Assembly (NCBI RefSeq): GCF_003148765.1
Contig: NZ_QGGV01000001.1
Location: forward strand, 490,001-554,000
Direction: 5' to 3'
Length of the DNA: 64,000 nt
Source of the DNA: Silicimonas algicola
GTDB taxonomy: Bacteria > Pseudomonadota > Alphaproteobacteria > Rhodobacterales > Rhodobacteraceae
How positions within the stretch are numbered: position 1 is the first letter of the stretch; every line of letters begins with the position of its first letter. Positions 17,087 through 27,951 of this stretch are shown here, piece by piece. Both the position numbers and the translations under genes were made by a program. The notes under the pieces are model-generated. The model saw nothing but the letters and a program-made list of their open reading frames with translations, was not told the origin of the DNA and searched no databases.

Positions 17087-18537
17087 CCGTCCCCCTCTGG
17101 ACGTCCGCGGCCGCCCGCGCCGTGATGGGCGCCGAGGCGCTTGGCCCTGCGTGGACCGCGACGGGTGTGTCCATCGACACGCGCACGCTGAAGCCGGGCG
17201 ACCTGTTCGTGGCGCTGACGGACGTCCGCGACGGTCATGATTTCGTCGCCGACGCCTTGAACCGGGGGGCTGCGGCCGCGCTTGTGTCGCGCGTGCCTGA
17301 AGGCTTGGACAGGGATGCGTGCCTCCTCGTCGTTCCCGATGTCCTCGCCGCGCTGGAACGCCTGGGAGCGGCAGCGCGGGAACGGACGGCAGCCAAGGTC
17401 GTGGCCATCACCGGCTCGGCCGGCAAGACCTCGACAAAGGAGATGCTGCGTCATGTCCTTTCGGCGCAGGGTCGCACCCACGCCGCCGAAGCAAGCTACA
17501 ACAACCACTGGGGCGTTCCGCTGACGCTGGCGCGGATGCCGGCCGAGACCGACTTTGCGGTCATCGAGATCGGCATGAACCATCCCGGCGAGATCGAGCC
17601 GCTCGCGCGCCTCGCCCGGCCCGACGTCGCCATCGTCACCACGGTGGCCGCGGCGCATCTCGAGGCCTTCGACAGCGTCGAAGCCATCGCCGAAGAGAAG
17701 GCGGCGATCTTTCGCGGGCTCGAACCGGGCGGAACGGCGCTGTTCAACGCCGATGTCGAGACCGCGCCGATCCTGAACGCCGGCGCGAAGCTGCACGCCG
17801 CGCGGCGCATCGGCTTCGGCGAGCACGCCGACGCCGCCTTGCGGGCCGACAGCGTCACGCTCTGCGCCACGGCGAGCGTCGTCGAGGGCCACTTCGGCGG
17901 GCGGTCCTTCATCCTGAAGGTGGGGGCGCCGGGACGGCATTTTGCGATGAATGCCCTTGCCGTCTACGGCGCAGCCCTCGTGCTGGACGTCGACACCGAC
18001 ATCGCGGCCTGTGACATCGGCCTGTGGCGTGCACCGGCTGGACGGGGCCAACGCGAGACGCTTGTGCTGGACCAGGTCGAGGATCTGACCGCCGACTTGA
18101 TCGACGATGCCTTCAATGCCAACCCCGCCTCCATGACGGCCGCCTTCGAAGTGCTGGCGCAGATGCCGACCGGCGCGACGCAGGACGGTCGTGGCCGGGG
18201 CAGGCGCATCGCCATCCTGGGCGACATGCTGGAACTGGGGGTCGAGGAACTGGCTCTCCATGCCGACCTCGCCGCCCATCCGGCGATGGAGAGGATCGAC
18301 CGCGTCGAGTGCGTCGGACCGAGGATGCGAGCGCTCTACGAGGCTCTGCCGGCTCACAAGCGCGGGAGGTGGGTCGACACGGCGCCCGAACTCGCGCAGA
18401 TCGCGCACCGGCTCATCGGGGCGGGCGACGTGGTGCTGGTGAAGGGATCGAAGGGGTCGAAGGTCAGCCTGGTCGTCGACGCGCTGCGCAAGCTGTCACG
18501 CGTGACGGACCGGGAAGAGGAAAAGGGACTGGCATAG
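17083..18537 (+). CDS. murF: UDP-MurNAc-tripeptide:D-alanyl-D-alanine ligase
   Basis: Adds D-Ala-D-Ala to finish the UDP-MurNAc-pentapeptide. The 484-residue Mur ligase contains SIDTRTLKPGDLFVAL, the ATP loop ITGSAGKTSTKEML, YNNHWGVPLTLAR, EIGMNHPGEI and DAFNANPASM. The start is GTG at 17083, overlapping the murE stop by four bases; a longer reading frame upstream is only open sequence inside murE. Its stop abuts the mraY ATG directly. Confidence 0.96.
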   Translation: MTVPLWTSAAARAVMGAEALGPAWTATGVSIDTRTLKPGDLFVALTDVRDGHDFVADALNRGAAAALVSRVPEGLDRDACLLVVPDVLAALERLGAAARERTAAKVVAITGSAGKTSTKEMLRHVLSAQGRTHAAEASYNNHWGVPLTLARMPAETDFAVIEIGMNHPGEIEPLARLARPDVAIVTTVAAAHLEAFDSVEAIAEEKAAIFRGLEPGGTALFNADVETAPILNAGAKLHAARRIGFGEHADAALRADSVTLCATASVVEGHFGGRSFILKVGAPGRHFAMNALAVYGAALVLDVDTDIAACDIGLWRAPAGRGQRETLVLDQVEDLTADLIDDAFNANPASMTAAFEVLAQMPTGATQDGRGRGRRIAILGDMLELGVEELALHADLAAHPAMERIDRVECVGPRMRALYEALPAHKRGRWVDTAPELAQIAHRLIGAGDVVLVKGSKGSKVSLVVDALRKLSRVTDREEEKGLA

Positions 18538-19620
18538 ATGCTGTACTGGCTCACCGCGTTTTCGGACGGCGGCGATTTCTTCAACCTCTTCCGCTATATC
18601 ACCTTCCGGGCAGGCGGCGCCTTCTTCACGGCGCTGATCTTCGGTTTCCTTTTTGGCCGGCCTCTCATCAATCTCTTGAAATCGAAGCAGAAGCGCGGCC
18701 AGCCGATCCGAGACGACGGCCCCGCCAGCCACCTGACCACGAAGGCGGGCACACCGACGATGGGAGGTGTGCTGATCCTGGGCGCGCTGATGACCTCGAC
18801 GCTTCTCTGGGCGCGGCTCGACGGCGGCTTCATCTGGATGATCCTCTTCGTTACCCTGGCCTTCGGGCTGATCGGTTTCACGGACGACTATCAGAAGGTC
18901 ACGAAGCACACTCACGCCGGCATCTCGGGGCGGACGCGGCTTGCCATCGGCTTCGCCATCGCCGCCGTCGCTGGGGTCTGGGCGGCCTGGCTGCATCCCG
19001 AGTCCCTCACGAACCAGCTCGCGATCCCGGTCGTCAGCGGGCTTGTGAATATGGGCCTGCTCTTCGTGCCTTTCGCGATGCTGGTCATCGTGGGCTCGGC
19101 AAATGCGGTGAACCTGACCGATGGCCTGGATGGCCTTGCCGTCATGCCGGTGATGATCGCTGCGGGCTCGCTCGGCATCATCGCCTATTCCGTGGGCCGC
19201 ACCGACTTCACCGAATACCTCGGCATCAACTACGTGCCGGGCACCGGCGAAATCCTGATCTTCACGGCCGGCCTCATCGGCGGCGGATTGGGGTTCCTAT
19301 GGTACAATGCCCCGCCCGCCGCCGTCTTCATGGGGGATACCGGATCCCTTGCACTCGGCGGTGCCTTGGGCGCCATCGCCGTCGCGACCAAGCACGAGAT
19401 CGTCCTGTCCATCATCGGGGGTCTCTTCGTCGTCGAGGCGATGTCGGTCATCATCCAGGTGGCTTATTTCAAGCGCACCGGAAAGCGGGTTTTCCTGATG
19501 GCCCCGATCCACCATCATTTCGAGAAGAAGGGCTGGTCCGAGCCGCAGATCGTGATCCGCTTCTGGATCATCGCGCTGATCCTGGCCCTTGTCGGCCTGG
19601 CCACGCTGAAGGTGAGGTAA
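18538..19620 (+). CDS. mraY: phospho-MurNAc-pentapeptide transferase
   Basis: Integral-membrane enzyme that moves phospho-MurNAc-pentapeptide to undecaprenyl phosphate, making lipid I. The 360-residue protein has about ten membrane segments and the family motifs [21 protein letters not shown] (catalytic Asp pair), [23 protein letters not shown] and HHHFEKKGW. It begins immediately after the murF stop with no gap. Confidence 0.98.
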   Translation: MLYWLTAFSDGGDFFNLFRYITFRAGGAFFTALIFGFLFGRPLINLLKSKQKRGQPIRDDGPASHLTTKAGTPTMGGVLILGALMTSTLLWARLDGGFIWMILFVTLAFGLIGFTDDYQKVTKHTHAGISGRTRLAIGFAIAAVAGVWAAWLHPESLTNQLAIPVVSGLVNMGLLFVPFAMLVIVGSANAVNLTDGLDGLAVMPVMIAAGSLGIIAYSVGRTDFTEYLGINYVPGTGEILIFTAGLIGGGLGFLWYNAPPAAVFMGDTGSLALGGALGAIAVATKHEIVLSIIGGLFVVEAMSVIIQVAYFKRTGKRVFLMAPIHHHFEKKGWSEPQIVIRFWIIALILALVGLATLKVR

Positions 19621-19624
19621 GATC

Positions 19625-20023
19625 ATGGGCTTCGTCATCCGCTGGCTGGTTGCCTTCGTCCTTCTGGCCGCGACGTACAACCCGACCGACCTGAACTATG
19701 TCAGATGGGCGATGGCGCAGTGGGACGAGCAGATGCCGCTGGTCGTCCTGGGCGGCGTCGTTCTTCTGATCGCCTACGTCCTGTTCTTCACGGCCGTGCT
19801 GCGCGGGATCGGCGGGGTGGGCGTCGTCCTGATCCTCGCCCTCGTCGCGGCGCTTGTCTGGGTGGCGTCGGACTTCGGCTGGCTCAGCCTCGAGAACCCA
19901 ACGGCGAACACATGGCTGGCGCTGCTGGCGCTCTCGGTCGTGCTGGCCGTCGGCATGTACTGGGGTATCCTGTGGCGCAAGCTTTCCGGTCAGTTCGAGA
20001 CCGACGACACGAGCGAGGGCTGA
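19625..20023 (+). CDS. small four-helix membrane protein between mraY and murD
   Basis: 132-residue hydrophobic protein with four membrane stretches: residues 3-18, 40-60 ([20 protein letters not shown]), 66-84 and 98-115. It ends in a charged tail ([14 protein letters not shown]). I think it belongs to the DUF6524 family of Rhodobacteraceae, but that is from memory. It follows mraY by four bases, so it is co-transcribed with the cell-wall genes; a role in peptidoglycan or lipid-carrier metabolism is only inferred from position. Confidence 0.75.
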   Translation: MGFVIRWLVAFVLLAATYNPTDLNYVRWAMAQWDEQMPLVVLGGVVLLIAYVLFFTAVLRGIGGVGVVLILALVAALVWVASDFGWLSLENPTANTWLALLALSVVLAVGMYWGILWRKLSGQFETDDTSEG

Positions 20024-20099
20024 TGCGCCGCGTGGTCATCTCGGGTTGCGCAGCGGATATATGCCGGGTCGTCAAGCGTCTCGGTCTGGGAGCCTCCGC

Positions 20100-21500
20100 G
20101 TGATCCCGGTGCGAGGTGTAGAAGGCACTCGGATCGCGGTCCTGGGACTGGGCCGGTCAGGCCTGTCCGCCGCCCGCGCGCTGAAGGCAGGCGGCGCCGA
20201 GCCTCTGCTCTGGGACGACAGCGAGGACGCACGGGACAAGGCGGCGGCAGAAGGCTTCACCCTTCACGACCCCTCCCGCCGCGAAGCATGGACAGGCGTC
20301 GCCGCCCTGATCGTCAGCCCCGGGATCCCGCACCTCTATCCCGAACCGAATCGCTGGATCGCCGCGGCCATCGACGCGGGCGTGCCGGTCGACAACGACA
20401 TCGGGATGTTCTTCCGATCCCTCGCCACTCCCGACTGGGACAGCTTCGACATCCCGCCCCGCGTTGTCGCGGTGACCGGATCGAACGGCAAGTCGACGAC
20501 CTCGGCGCTGATCCATCATTGCCTTCTCGCCTCGGGCCGCGAGAGCCAGCTGGCCGGCAACATCGGGCGCGGCGTTCTCGACATCGACCCGCCAGGCGAT
20601 GCCGGCGTCGTAGTGCTGGAACTGTCGTCCTATCAGACCGACCTGGCCCGTGCGCTGACGCCCGACGTAGCGGTCTTCACCAACCTCTCACCCGACCATC
20701 TCGACCGGCACGCAGGTATGGGCGGTTATTTCGCCGCCAAGCGCCGCCTCTTCGCCGAGGGGGGACCGGACCGGGCCGTGATCGGTGTGGACGAGGTCGA
20801 GGGTCGCTATCTTGCCAACCAGATGGGCGAAGGACCGGGCGACGACCGCGTGATCCGGGTGTCCGTGGACCGCAAGCTCGAGGGTCCGGGATGGTCGGTC
20901 TGCGCGCGCAAGGGGTTCCTGTCAGAGACCCGCAAGGCGCGGCAGGTCGCCTCTGTCGATCTTCGCGGCATCAGGGGACTGCCAGGCGCGCACAATCACC
21001 AGAACGCCTGCGCGGCCTACGGCGCACTTCGCGCCCTGGGCCTTTCGCCAAAGCAGATCGAAGAAGGTTTCCGTACCTTCGAGGGCCTGCCGCACCGGAG
21101 CCAGATCGTCGCCGAGAAGGGCGGGGTCACCTACGTCAACGATTCGAAGGCCACGAACACGGACGCCGCGCAATGCGCCCTGGAGGCGTTCGATCGCATC
21201 CGCTGGATCGTTGGCGGCCAGTTGAAGGACGGCGGGCTGACGCCCCTCAAGGGGCACCTCGACCACGTTGTGAAGGCCTATGTCATTGGCCGGCACGCGC
21301 ATGAGACGGCGCTGGAGATCTCGCAGATCCCGCATGAGGTCTGCGAGACGATGGCGGTCGCTGTCGCCCGCGCCGCTGCCGAGGCGCAGCCGGGCGAGAC
21401 GGTCCTTCTTGCGCCGGCCGCCGCAAGCTTCGACCAGTACGACAACTTCGAGAGGCGCGGTGAGGATTTCGCGGCCGAGGTCGCGACGCTCCCCTCCTGA
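20100..21500 (+). CDS. murD: UDP-MurNAc-L-alanine:D-glutamate ligase
   Basis: Adds D-glutamate to UDP-MurNAc-L-Ala. The 466-residue protein has the N-terminal nucleotide fold ([18 protein letters not shown]), the ATP loop [14 protein letters not shown], the [11 protein letters not shown] motif and [13 protein letters not shown] with the substrate-binding residues. The start is GTG at 20100, with GGGAG seven bases upstream. It is the last gene of this dcw block; ftsW, murG, murC, ddl, ftsQ, ftsA and ftsZ do not follow, so the cluster is split here. Confidence 0.96.
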   Translation: MIPVRGVEGTRIAVLGLGRSGLSAARALKAGGAEPLLWDDSEDARDKAAAEGFTLHDPSRREAWTGVAALIVSPGIPHLYPEPNRWIAAAIDAGVPVDNDIGMFFRSLATPDWDSFDIPPRVVAVTGSNGKSTTSALIHHCLLASGRESQLAGNIGRGVLDIDPPGDAGVVVLELSSYQTDLARALTPDVAVFTNLSPDHLDRHAGMGGYFAAKRRLFAEGGPDRAVIGVDEVEGRYLANQMGEGPGDDRVIRVSVDRKLEGPGWSVCARKGFLSETRKARQVASVDLRGIRGLPGAHNHQNACAAYGALRALGLSPKQIEEGFRTFEGLPHRSQIVAEKGGVTYVNDSKATNTDAAQCALEAFDRIRWIVGGQLKDGGLTPLKGHLDHVVKAYVIGRHAHETALEISQIPHEVCETMAVAVARAAAEAQPGETVLLAPAAASFDQYDNFERRGEDFAAEVATLPS

Positions 21501-21519
21501 TCCTCGACGTCAGAGGATC
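21499..21519. terminator. hairpin shared by convergent murD and fsa ends
   Basis: GATCCTC at 21499-21505 pairs with GAGGATC at 21513-21519 around a seven-base loop. It overlaps the murD stop and the last codons of fsa. No T-run follows, so function as a terminator is uncertain. Confidence 0.35.
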
Positions 21520-22163
21520 TTCTGACCCGTCTTCGCCCAGTCCTTCAGGAAGCCTTCGAGGCCTTTATCGGTCAGCGGGTGCGCCACCATCTTCTTGATG
21601 ACGTCGGGCGGGGCGGTCGCCACGTCGGCGCCGATCTTCGCGGCTTCGCTCATGTGGTTGGCCGAGCGGATCGAGGCGGCGAGGATCTGGGTCTCGAAGT
21701 CGTAGTTGTCGTAAATCTCGCGGATATCCGCGATCAGGTCCATGCCGTCGAGGTTGAGGTCGTCGAGGCGTCCGATGAAGGGCGACACGAAGGTGGCCCC
21801 GGCCTTGGCCGCGAGGATCGCCTGGTTCGCCGAGAAGCAGAGCGTAACGTTGACCATTCGGCCCTCGCCCGTCAGGACCTTGCAGGCCTTCAGCCCGTCC
21901 CACGTCAGTGGAACCTTGATAACGATGTTGTCCGCGATCTTGGCCAGTTCCCGGCCCTCGGCGATCATGGTCTCCGAGTCGAGAGCAACCGTCTCGGAGC
22001 TGACCGGGCCCGAGACCATGTCGCAAATTTCCTTTGTGACCTCCTTGATGTCGCGGCCGGACTTGGCGATCAGCGACGGGTTCGTGGTCACGCCATCGAC
22101 CATGCCAAGCTCGTGAAGCTCGCGGATGGCGTCTATGTCGGCGGTATCGACGAAGAATTTCAT
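21510..22163 (-). CDS. fsa: fructose-6-phosphate aldolase/transaldolase-like protein
   Basis: Transaldolase superfamily enzyme, 217 residues, the size of the small FSA/TalC group. It starts [20 protein letters not shown] and has [10 protein letters not shown], the catalytic Lys in [15 protein letters not shown] (about residue 86) and [11 protein letters not shown]. Small members annotated as transaldolase may cleave fructose-6-phosphate or carry out true transaldolase chemistry; sequence alone does not decide. The start is set by homology; the frame extends upstream into priA without meaning. It is convergent with murD, their stops nine bases apart. Confidence 0.92.
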   Translation of the reverse strand: MKFFVDTADIDAIRELHELGMVDGVTTNPSLIAKSGRDIKEVTKEICDMVSGPVSSETVALDSETMIAEGRELAKIADNIVIKVPLTWDGLKACKVLTGEGRMVNVTLCFSANQAILAAKAGATFVSPFIGRLDDLNLDGMDLIADIREIYDNYDFETQILAASIRSANHMSEAAKIGADVATAPPDVIKKMVAHPLTDKGLEGFLKDWAKTGQKIL

Positions 22164-22262
22164 GAGGGCCCTCTCTGGCGCAGCGTCGGGGTTTCGTGGC
22201 AGTGATAGCGCAACGACACGGGGGGCTGAACCCCCGTTCTGAGCGGAAAGGGCCGGGAACGC

Positions 22263-24455
22263 GTGCCGGGATTCTTCGACGAAGGCGACCTGATCTCGGT
22301 CCTGACGACCCAGCCCCTGGACCGCACGCTCGACTACAAGGCCCCCGAGGGCGGGTGTTTCCAAGGCGCTTTCGTCGAGGTGCCGCTTGGTCCGCGCAAG
22401 GTTCTGGGCGTCGTCTGGAGCGAGGGCGAGGGCGGCTATGACCTCGCGAAGGTGCGCAGCGTCATCCGCGTTCTCGACGCCGCACCGATGCGCGAGGAGA
22501 TGCGGCAATTCCTGTTGCGCGCAGCCGAATACACCCTGACGCCGATGCCGGCGATGCTTCGGCTCGCCACGCGCTCGCCGGGGCTGGGCGACCCGCCGTC
22601 GATGCGCATCGTCTATCGCAGGGGCACGACCGAAGCGCCGGACCGGTGGACGGACGCGCGGCGCAAGGTGATGGCGGTCCTCGACGATTATGGCGGTCTC
22701 GCCTTCACGCTTGGCGAACTGGCCGAAATGGCGGGCGTCTCGACGACGGTGGTCAAGGGTCTCGTGAAGCAGGGTGTCGTCGCCGAGGAACAGAGCCCGC
22801 GCGATACGGCCTATCCGCGGCTCGATCCGGACGCGTCACGCCAGGCCCTGACCGACGAACAGCAGGCTGCGGCGGATGTCCTGACGGCGGGCGTCGCCTC
22901 GCGCAGCTATGGCACGACCCTTCTCAAGGGCGTCACCGGGTCGGGCAAGACCGAGGTCTACCTCGAAGCCGTCGCCGCCTGCCTGCGCGCGGGCCGGCAG
23001 GCCCTTGTCCTTTTGCCCGAGATCGCCCTGACCGCGGGCTTCCTCAACCGGGTCGAGGACCGCTTCGGCGCGCGTCCCGCCGAGTGGCATTCGGGCGTCA
23101 CCATGACCGAGCGCCGGCGCGCATGGCGCATGGTGGGCGAGGGTGGCGCGGATCTGGTCGTGGGCGCGCGGTCCGCCTTGTTCCTGCCGTTTCGCGACCT
23201 CGGGCTGATCGTCGTCGATGAAGAACACGACACCTCCTACAAGCAGGAGGACGGCGTTCTTTACAACGCCCGCGACATGGCGGTGCTGCGCGCCTCGATC
23301 GAAAACGCGCAAGTCGTGCTGGCGTCGGCGACGCCCTCGCTCGAATCCTGGGCCAATGTCGAAGCCGGAAAGTACGCGCGCCTCACGTTGACCACGCGCT
23401 TCGGCGAGGCCGTCCTGCCCGAGATGCGGGCCATCGACATGCGCAACGAGCCGCTGCCATCGAACCGCTGGATCTCGGACACGCTGGCTCGGGAGGTACG
23501 GGCGCGGATCGAGGCGAGGGAACAGTCGCTTCTCTTTCTCAACAGGCGGGGCTACGCGCCCGTCACGATTTGCCGCGCCTGCGGGCACCAGATCGGCTGC
23601 GACCATTGCGACGCGCGGATGGTCGAGCACCGTTTCCAGAAGCGACTGGTCTGCCATCAGTGCGGCGAGACGAAACCGATCCCGGCCAAGTGTCCGTCAT
23701 GCGAGGCCGAGGATCGTCTCGCCCCCGTGGGCCCTGGGGTCGAGAGGCTGGCCGAAGAGGTGGCGGCGCTCTTTCCCGATGCCCGTGTTTCCGTCTTGTC
23801 GTCCGATCTGTTCGGCTCGGCCCGCGCGCTGAAGGCGCGGATCGAGGAGATCGCCGAGGGTGGCGCAGACATCGTCATCGGGACGCAGATCGTCGCCAAG
23901 GGGCATAACTTCCCGCTTCTGACCTTGGTCGGAGTGATCGACGCGGACCTCGGTTTGCAGGGCTCGGACCTCAGGGCGGCCGAGCGGACGTTCCAGTTGA
24001 TGCGTCAGGTCTCTGGCCGGGCCGGGCGGGCCGAGCGTCCGGGCCTTGCCCTTCTCCAGACCTTTCAGCCCGAGCACCCGGTGATACGCGCCATCCTGTC
24101 GGGCGACGAGGAGGAGTTCTGGCGCACCGAGGCCGCCGAACGGCGTCATGCCGGCGTCCCGCCCTATGGCCGGATGGCTGGGATCGTCCTGTCGTCGACT
24201 GACATTCAGCAGGTCTTCGACGTTGGCAAGGCGCTCGCCGCCCGGACGGAGCCACTGCGCCGTATCGGCGCGCAGGTCTATGGCCCCGCCGCCGCACCTA
24301 TCGCGCGCATCCGGGGGCGCCATCGCGTCCGGCTTCTGGTCAAGGCCGACAAGGGCGCGCCTCTGCAGCCGGCGCTGGCCCGCTGGATCGCCCAGATCAA
24401 GCTGCCGGGCGACTTCCGCCTGTCGGTCGATATCGACCCGCAGACCTTTTACTGA
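22263..24455 (+). CDS. priA: primosomal protein N', replication restart helicase
   Basis: 3'-to-5' helicase that reloads the replisome at stalled forks. The 730-residue protein has an N-terminal DNA-binding domain, Walker [16 protein letters not shown] (about residue 225), [10 protein letters not shown] (Walker B), a zinc domain with paired CxxC units ([25 protein letters not shown]) and the helicase C block ILIGTQ-like [14 protein letters not shown]. The start is GTG at 22263. It overlaps the 3' end of the next minus-strand gene by seven bases. Confidence 0.96.
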   Translation: MPGFFDEGDLISVLTTQPLDRTLDYKAPEGGCFQGAFVEVPLGPRKVLGVVWSEGEGGYDLAKVRSVIRVLDAAPMREEMRQFLLRAAEYTLTPMPAMLRLATRSPGLGDPPSMRIVYRRGTTEAPDRWTDARRKVMAVLDDYGGLAFTLGELAEMAGVSTTVVKGLVKQGVVAEEQSPRDTAYPRLDPDASRQALTDEQQAAADVLTAGVASRSYGTTLLKGVTGSGKTEVYLEAVAACLRAGRQALVLLPEIALTAGFLNRVEDRFGARPAEWHSGVTMTERRRAWRMVGEGGADLVVGARSALFLPFRDLGLIVVDEEHDTSYKQEDGVLYNARDMAVLRASIENAQVVLASATPSLESWANVEAGKYARLTLTTRFGEAVLPEMRAIDMRNEPLPSNRWISDTLAREVRARIEAREQSLLFLNRRGYAPVTICRACGHQIGCDHCDARMVEHRFQKRLVCHQCGETKPIPAKCPSCEAEDRLAPVGPGVERLAEEVAALFPDARVSVLSSDLFGSARALKARIEEIAEGGADIVIGTQIVAKGHNFPLLTLVGVIDADLGLQGSDLRAAERTFQLMRQVSGRAGRAERPGLALLQTFQPEHPVIRAILSGDEEEFWRTEAAERRHAGVPPYGRMAGIVLSSTDIQQVFDVGKALAARTEPLRRIGAQVYGPAAAPIARIRGRHRVRLLVKADKGAPLQPALARWIAQIKLPGDFRLSVDIDPQTFY

Positions 24456-24910
24456 CGCCCAAGGTCGAAGCTCAATCCATAGGCGAAGATGGCGTCGGTC
24501 GTCGCGCCATCGCCGGGGATCATCAGAGCGAATGCCTTGCGGTAGCGCACCTTCAGCCCCGCGATGGGAACCACGTCGCCAACGGCGACCGGCACCTTGT
24601 GACCGTCGCCCGGATAATGCGCGAGGCCCACGAACCCCTCGAGGCTCAATTCCCCGCGCCGAAGGATCGTCCGAGAGGCCGAAAGCGCAAGCGACCGCCT
24701 GCCGTAGGAGTTGCGATAGACGCCGACGGTGAGCGTCGTGCCGGACGGATTGTCCCAGTCGAGGAAGATGCCCGGATTGGTCTGCTCGAATTCGAGCGTT
24801 GCGTCGGCGTGGTAGGATCCCATCAGGATCGAGAGGCGGTCGGGCGGCCCGGCGAAGGCAGGGACGGCGTGCGTCAAAAGGGCGACGGCGGCTAGGACGT
24901 GGCGATTCAT
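24449..24910 (-). CDS. secreted hypothetical protein, probable small beta-barrel
   Basis: 153-residue protein with a clear signal peptide (MNRHVLAAVALLTHAVPAFA, cleavage after AFA). The mature part is a run of short amphipathic strands: GSYHADATLEFEQTNPGIFL, LTVGVYRNSYGRRSLALSA and GLKVRYRKAFALMIP. The NPG motif and the V-YRNSYG strand recall small outer-membrane or periplasmic barrel proteins encoded by proteobacteria and phages. Single gene, convergent with priA. Function unknown. Confidence 0.75.
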   Translation of the reverse strand: MNRHVLAAVALLTHAVPAFAGPPDRLSILMGSYHADATLEFEQTNPGIFLDWDNPSGTTLTVGVYRNSYGRRSLALSASRTILRRGELSLEGFVGLAHYPGDGHKVPVAVGDVVPIAGLKVRYRKAFALMIPGDGATTDAIFAYGLSFDLGRQ

Positions 24911-24982
24911 GCGCCCCGGATAGCCCGAGGGAAGTTAACCCCGATTGAACGCCCCCCCTGCGCCAATCGGAAGCTCTGGTGA

Positions 24983-26239
24983 ATGGCAGGTGAAGGGCGT
25001 AAGCGCTTGGCAATGCGCGCTCTCTCGCTGGACCAGACTCGGACGCGTCCCCTTCGGCAGGGGCCGGTGGCATTGCTTGTCCTCATGGCCGTCGCCATGC
25101 CACTCGCCTTTTCGACCTGGAGCGCGCTTCTGAACAACTTCGTGTTCGAGCGCGCGGCCTTCACCGGCGTCGAGATCGGCTGGCTTCACACGGTGCGCGA
25201 GATACCGGGATTTCTCGCAATCGCGATCATCCCGATCCTCGTCGTGATGCGCGAGCAATCCATAGCCCTCTTGTCCCTCGTGACCCTGGGCCTCGCAACG
25301 GCGGTGACGGCATGGTTCCCGACGTTCGGAGGCCTTTTGGCCGTCACGCTCGTGTCTTCTGTGGGGTTTCACTTCTTCGAGGCGGTCTACCAGTCGCTTC
25401 AGCTTCAATGGTTGCCGCGGGACCGTGCGCCGCAGGTCCTGGGCTGGCTCGTCGCCGTGGGCTCGGCTGCGTCGCTCGTGTCTTACGGGCTGCTCGTCGC
25501 GACTTGGGACGTCTTCGACCTTGGCTACGACACCGTCTACCTCGTTTCGGGCGGAGCCTGCGTCGCCATCGCCATCTACTGCCTCGCCGCCTTTCCGCAC
25601 TTCGAGGCCGAGGAACAGACCAAGCGGCTCGTCCTGCGTCGCCGTTACTGGCTCTACTACGCGCTTCAGTTCATCACCGGAGCGCGCCGCCAGATCTTCG
25701 TGGTCTTCGCCGCCTTCATGATGGTCGAGCACTTCGGGTTCGAGGTTCACCAGCTTTCGGCGCTCTTCCTGGTGAACTACATAGCCAACATGGGCCTTGC
25801 GCCGCTGATGGGACGCGGCTTGGCGAGGTGGGGCGAGCGAAACGTCCTTGCCTTCGAATACGCGGGCCTCGTCTTCGTCTTCCTGGCTTACGCAGGCGTT
25901 TACGTCTTCGGCTGGCCGGCCTGGGTCGCGGCGACACTCTACGTTCTCGACCACCTCTTCTTTTCGCTGGCCTTTGCCAAGCGCACATACTTCCAGAAGA
26001 TCGCGACGCCCTCGGACATCGCACCGACAGCCGCCGTGTCCTTCACGATCAATCACATCGCCGCGGTCGTTCTGCCGGTTTCCCTCGGATACGCCTGGAT
26101 CGTGTCGCCGAGCGCGGTTTTTCTGTTCGCGGCCCTGCTGGCCCTTGTTTCGCTGCTGCTCGCCCTTCTCATCCCCCGTCACCCGGTCCCCGGGCACGAG
26201 ACGATCTTTTCCGGCCTCCGCGCATCATCGGTCGAGTAG
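24983..26239 (+). CDS. MFS transporter
   Basis: 418-residue major-facilitator protein with about twelve membrane segments. After a basic N-terminus, membrane segments start near residue 30 ([19 protein letters not shown]). A cytoplasmic loop with charged residues ([14 protein letters not shown]) marks the middle. The substrate is unknown; sequence features such as [13 protein letters not shown] and [20 protein letters not shown] are typical of the family but not diagnostic. The start could also be the ATG at 25013, which removes ten basic residues. A single gene, 53 bases before msrA, with which it may be co-transcribed. Confidence 0.82.
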   Translation: MAGEGRKRLAMRALSLDQTRTRPLRQGPVALLVLMAVAMPLAFSTWSALLNNFVFERAAFTGVEIGWLHTVREIPGFLAIAIIPILVVMREQSIALLSLVTLGLATAVTAWFPTFGGLLAVTLVSSVGFHFFEAVYQSLQLQWLPRDRAPQVLGWLVAVGSAASLVSYGLLVATWDVFDLGYDTVYLVSGGACVAIAIYCLAAFPHFEAEEQTKRLVLRRRYWLYYALQFITGARRQIFVVFAAFMMVEHFGFEVHQLSALFLVNYIANMGLAPLMGRGLARWGERNVLAFEYAGLVFVFLAYAGVYVFGWPAWVAATLYVLDHLFFSLAFAKRTYFQKIATPSDIAPTAAVSFTINHIAAVVLPVSLGYAWIVSPSAVFLFAALLALVSLLLALLIPRHPVPGHETIFSGLRASSVE

Positions 26240-26292
26240 AAAGACGGGCCCGCGACGCCTATATCTGTCGCAGGTCAACGAAAGGACACACG

Positions 26293-26949
26293 ATGTTCCA
26301 GATGCTGCGGAAAAAGAGCGAGATGGTCAGCCCCGAAGCCGCCCTGCCGGGTCGCTCTCAGCCCGTCTCCACGGCGAAGACGCACTTCGTCTATGGCACG
26401 CCCCTGTCAGCCGAGGTGCCGGCGGGGATGGAGGTCGCGGTGTTCGGAATGGGCTGCTTCTGGGGCGTCGAACGGATGTTCTGGAAGCTGGACGGCGTCG
26501 TCTCGACGATGGTCGGATATGCCGGCGGATACACCCCCAATCCGACCTACGAGGAAGTCTGCTCGGGCCGCACGGGCCATACGGAAGCCGTGCGCGTGGT
26601 CTATGACCCCTCGGTGATTTCCTACGACGACCTTCTCCGCACTTTCTGGGAGGGTCACGATCCGACCCAAGGAATGCGGCAGGGCAACGACGCGGGCACG
26701 CAGTACCGGTCGGCGATCTATTGGCACACCGAAGCTCAGAAAGAGGCCGCCGAGGCGTCGAAGGCGGCTTTCGGGCCCCGGCTGAACGCTGCCGGCTATG
26801 GCGCCGTGACGACCGAAATCCGCGAGGCGCCGGACTTCTTCTTCGCCGAGGATTATCACCAGCAGTACCTCGCCAAGAACCCGAATGGCTATTGCGGTGT
26901 CGGCGGCACCGGAGTGACCTGCCCGATAGGCACCGGCGTGGGCGCTTGA
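26293..26949 (+). CDS. msrA: peptide-methionine (S)-S-oxide reductase
   Basis: Repairs methionine-S-sulfoxide in proteins and free methionine. The 218-residue protein has the catalytic motif [11 protein letters not shown] (about residues 52-62), [23 protein letters not shown] and [17 protein letters not shown], plus a C-terminal Cys (TCPIG) that may act as resolving Cys. An N-terminal extension of about 45 residues precedes the fold. An AAAGGA site lies just before the ATG. It reads in line with MFS upstream and prmA downstream. Confidence 0.96.
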   Translation: MFQMLRKKSEMVSPEAALPGRSQPVSTAKTHFVYGTPLSAEVPAGMEVAVFGMGCFWGVERMFWKLDGVVSTMVGYAGGYTPNPTYEEVCSGRTGHTEAVRVVYDPSVISYDDLLRTFWEGHDPTQGMRQGNDAGTQYRSAIYWHTEAQKEAAEASKAAFGPRLNAAGYGAVTTEIREAPDFFFAEDYHQQYLAKNPNGYCGVGGTGVTCPIGTGVGA

Positions 26950-26980
26950 CGGCGGACATGCCCAGGCCTACGCGCGGTCC

Positions 26981-27850
26981 ATGAGCACCTGGACCGCGCT
27001 GACCACGCTGAACGACCGCGCCCGCGCCGAGGCGCTTGTCGAGGCTGTCGAGGTTCTGGACCCCTTCGGCGTCGGCATCTTCGAGATCGAGGATGGTTCG
27101 AACACCTGGGAGGTCGGGGTCTATTTCGAGGATCGGCCGGACGATGTGGCGCTGGCCCTTCTGGCCGCCTCGGAAGGCGCTCGGCCCTTTACGGTATCCG
27201 AGGTGCCCGACACCGACTGGGTGGCCCACGTCAAGCGAGAGCTGACACCCGTCGAGGCCGGGCGCTTCTTCGTCTACGGAAGCCATGACGCCGACCGCGT
27301 CCCCGAGGGCCGCGTGGCGCTTCTGATCGAGGCTGCGATGGCCTTCGGCACGGGGCACCACGGCACGACGCTCGGCTGCCTGCGGGTCATCGACCGGATG
27401 AGGGACGAGGGCGTGCGACCCGCTCGCATCGCCGACATCGGGTGCGGGACCGCTGTTCTTGCCATGGCGGCAGCCTCCGTCTGGGATGCCGAGGTCGTCG
27501 CGTCGGACATCGATCTGGTGGCGGTCGAGGTGGCGCGCGTCAACCTGGACGCCAACGGGCTTTCCGGCCGCGTCGAGACGGTCGAAGCCGTGGGCTTCGA
27601 TCATCCGCGCCTCGGCGGTCCGTTCGACCTTGTGCTGGCGAATATCCTCAAGGGTCCGCTCATCGACCTCGCGCCCGACATGGCGCGCGTCATCGCTGCG
27701 GGTGGGACGGCGATTCTGAGCGGTATCCTCGTCGATCAGGCGGACTCCGTGGTGTCTCATTATGAGCAGGCTGGTTTCAGTCTTGCCCATAGAGAAGACA
27801 TTGTTGACTGGACGACGCTCAGGTTGACCCGAAAAGACCCCGATTCCTAA
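26981..27850 (+). CDS. prmA: ribosomal protein L11 methyltransferase
   Basis: Trimethylates ribosomal protein L11 with SAM. The 289-residue protein has the N-terminal substrate domain and the methyltransferase domain with AFGTGHHGTTLGCL, the SAM motif IADIGCGTAVLAMAA, DIDLVAVEVARVN and LANILKGPLIDLAPD. The expected catalytic motif N-I-L is present. It lies 31 bases after msrA on the same strand. Confidence 0.93.
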   Translation: MSTWTALTTLNDRARAEALVEAVEVLDPFGVGIFEIEDGSNTWEVGVYFEDRPDDVALALLAASEGARPFTVSEVPDTDWVAHVKRELTPVEAGRFFVYGSHDADRVPEGRVALLIEAAMAFGTGHHGTTLGCLRVIDRMRDEGVRPARIADIGCGTAVLAMAAASVWDAEVVASDIDLVAVEVARVNLDANGLSGRVETVEAVGFDHPRLGGPFDLVLANILKGPLIDLAPDMARVIAAGGTAILSGILVDQADSVVSHYEQAGFSLAHREDIVDWTTLRLTRKDPDS

Positions 27851-27951
27851 TGAAGTCTAGGCTTTCCGGTCACTTACGCCATATTGCTGCCACATTCCGG
27901 CATATATCTGTCAGACGCCGGGTCAATTGACGGCGTCCTGGAGCCTGCCAT

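Noticed and set aside
21510-22508. A 332-residue reading of the fsa frame
   Set aside because: The first 115 residues are antisense to priA and the gap before it; the homologous protein starts at 22163 and has the right length of 217.
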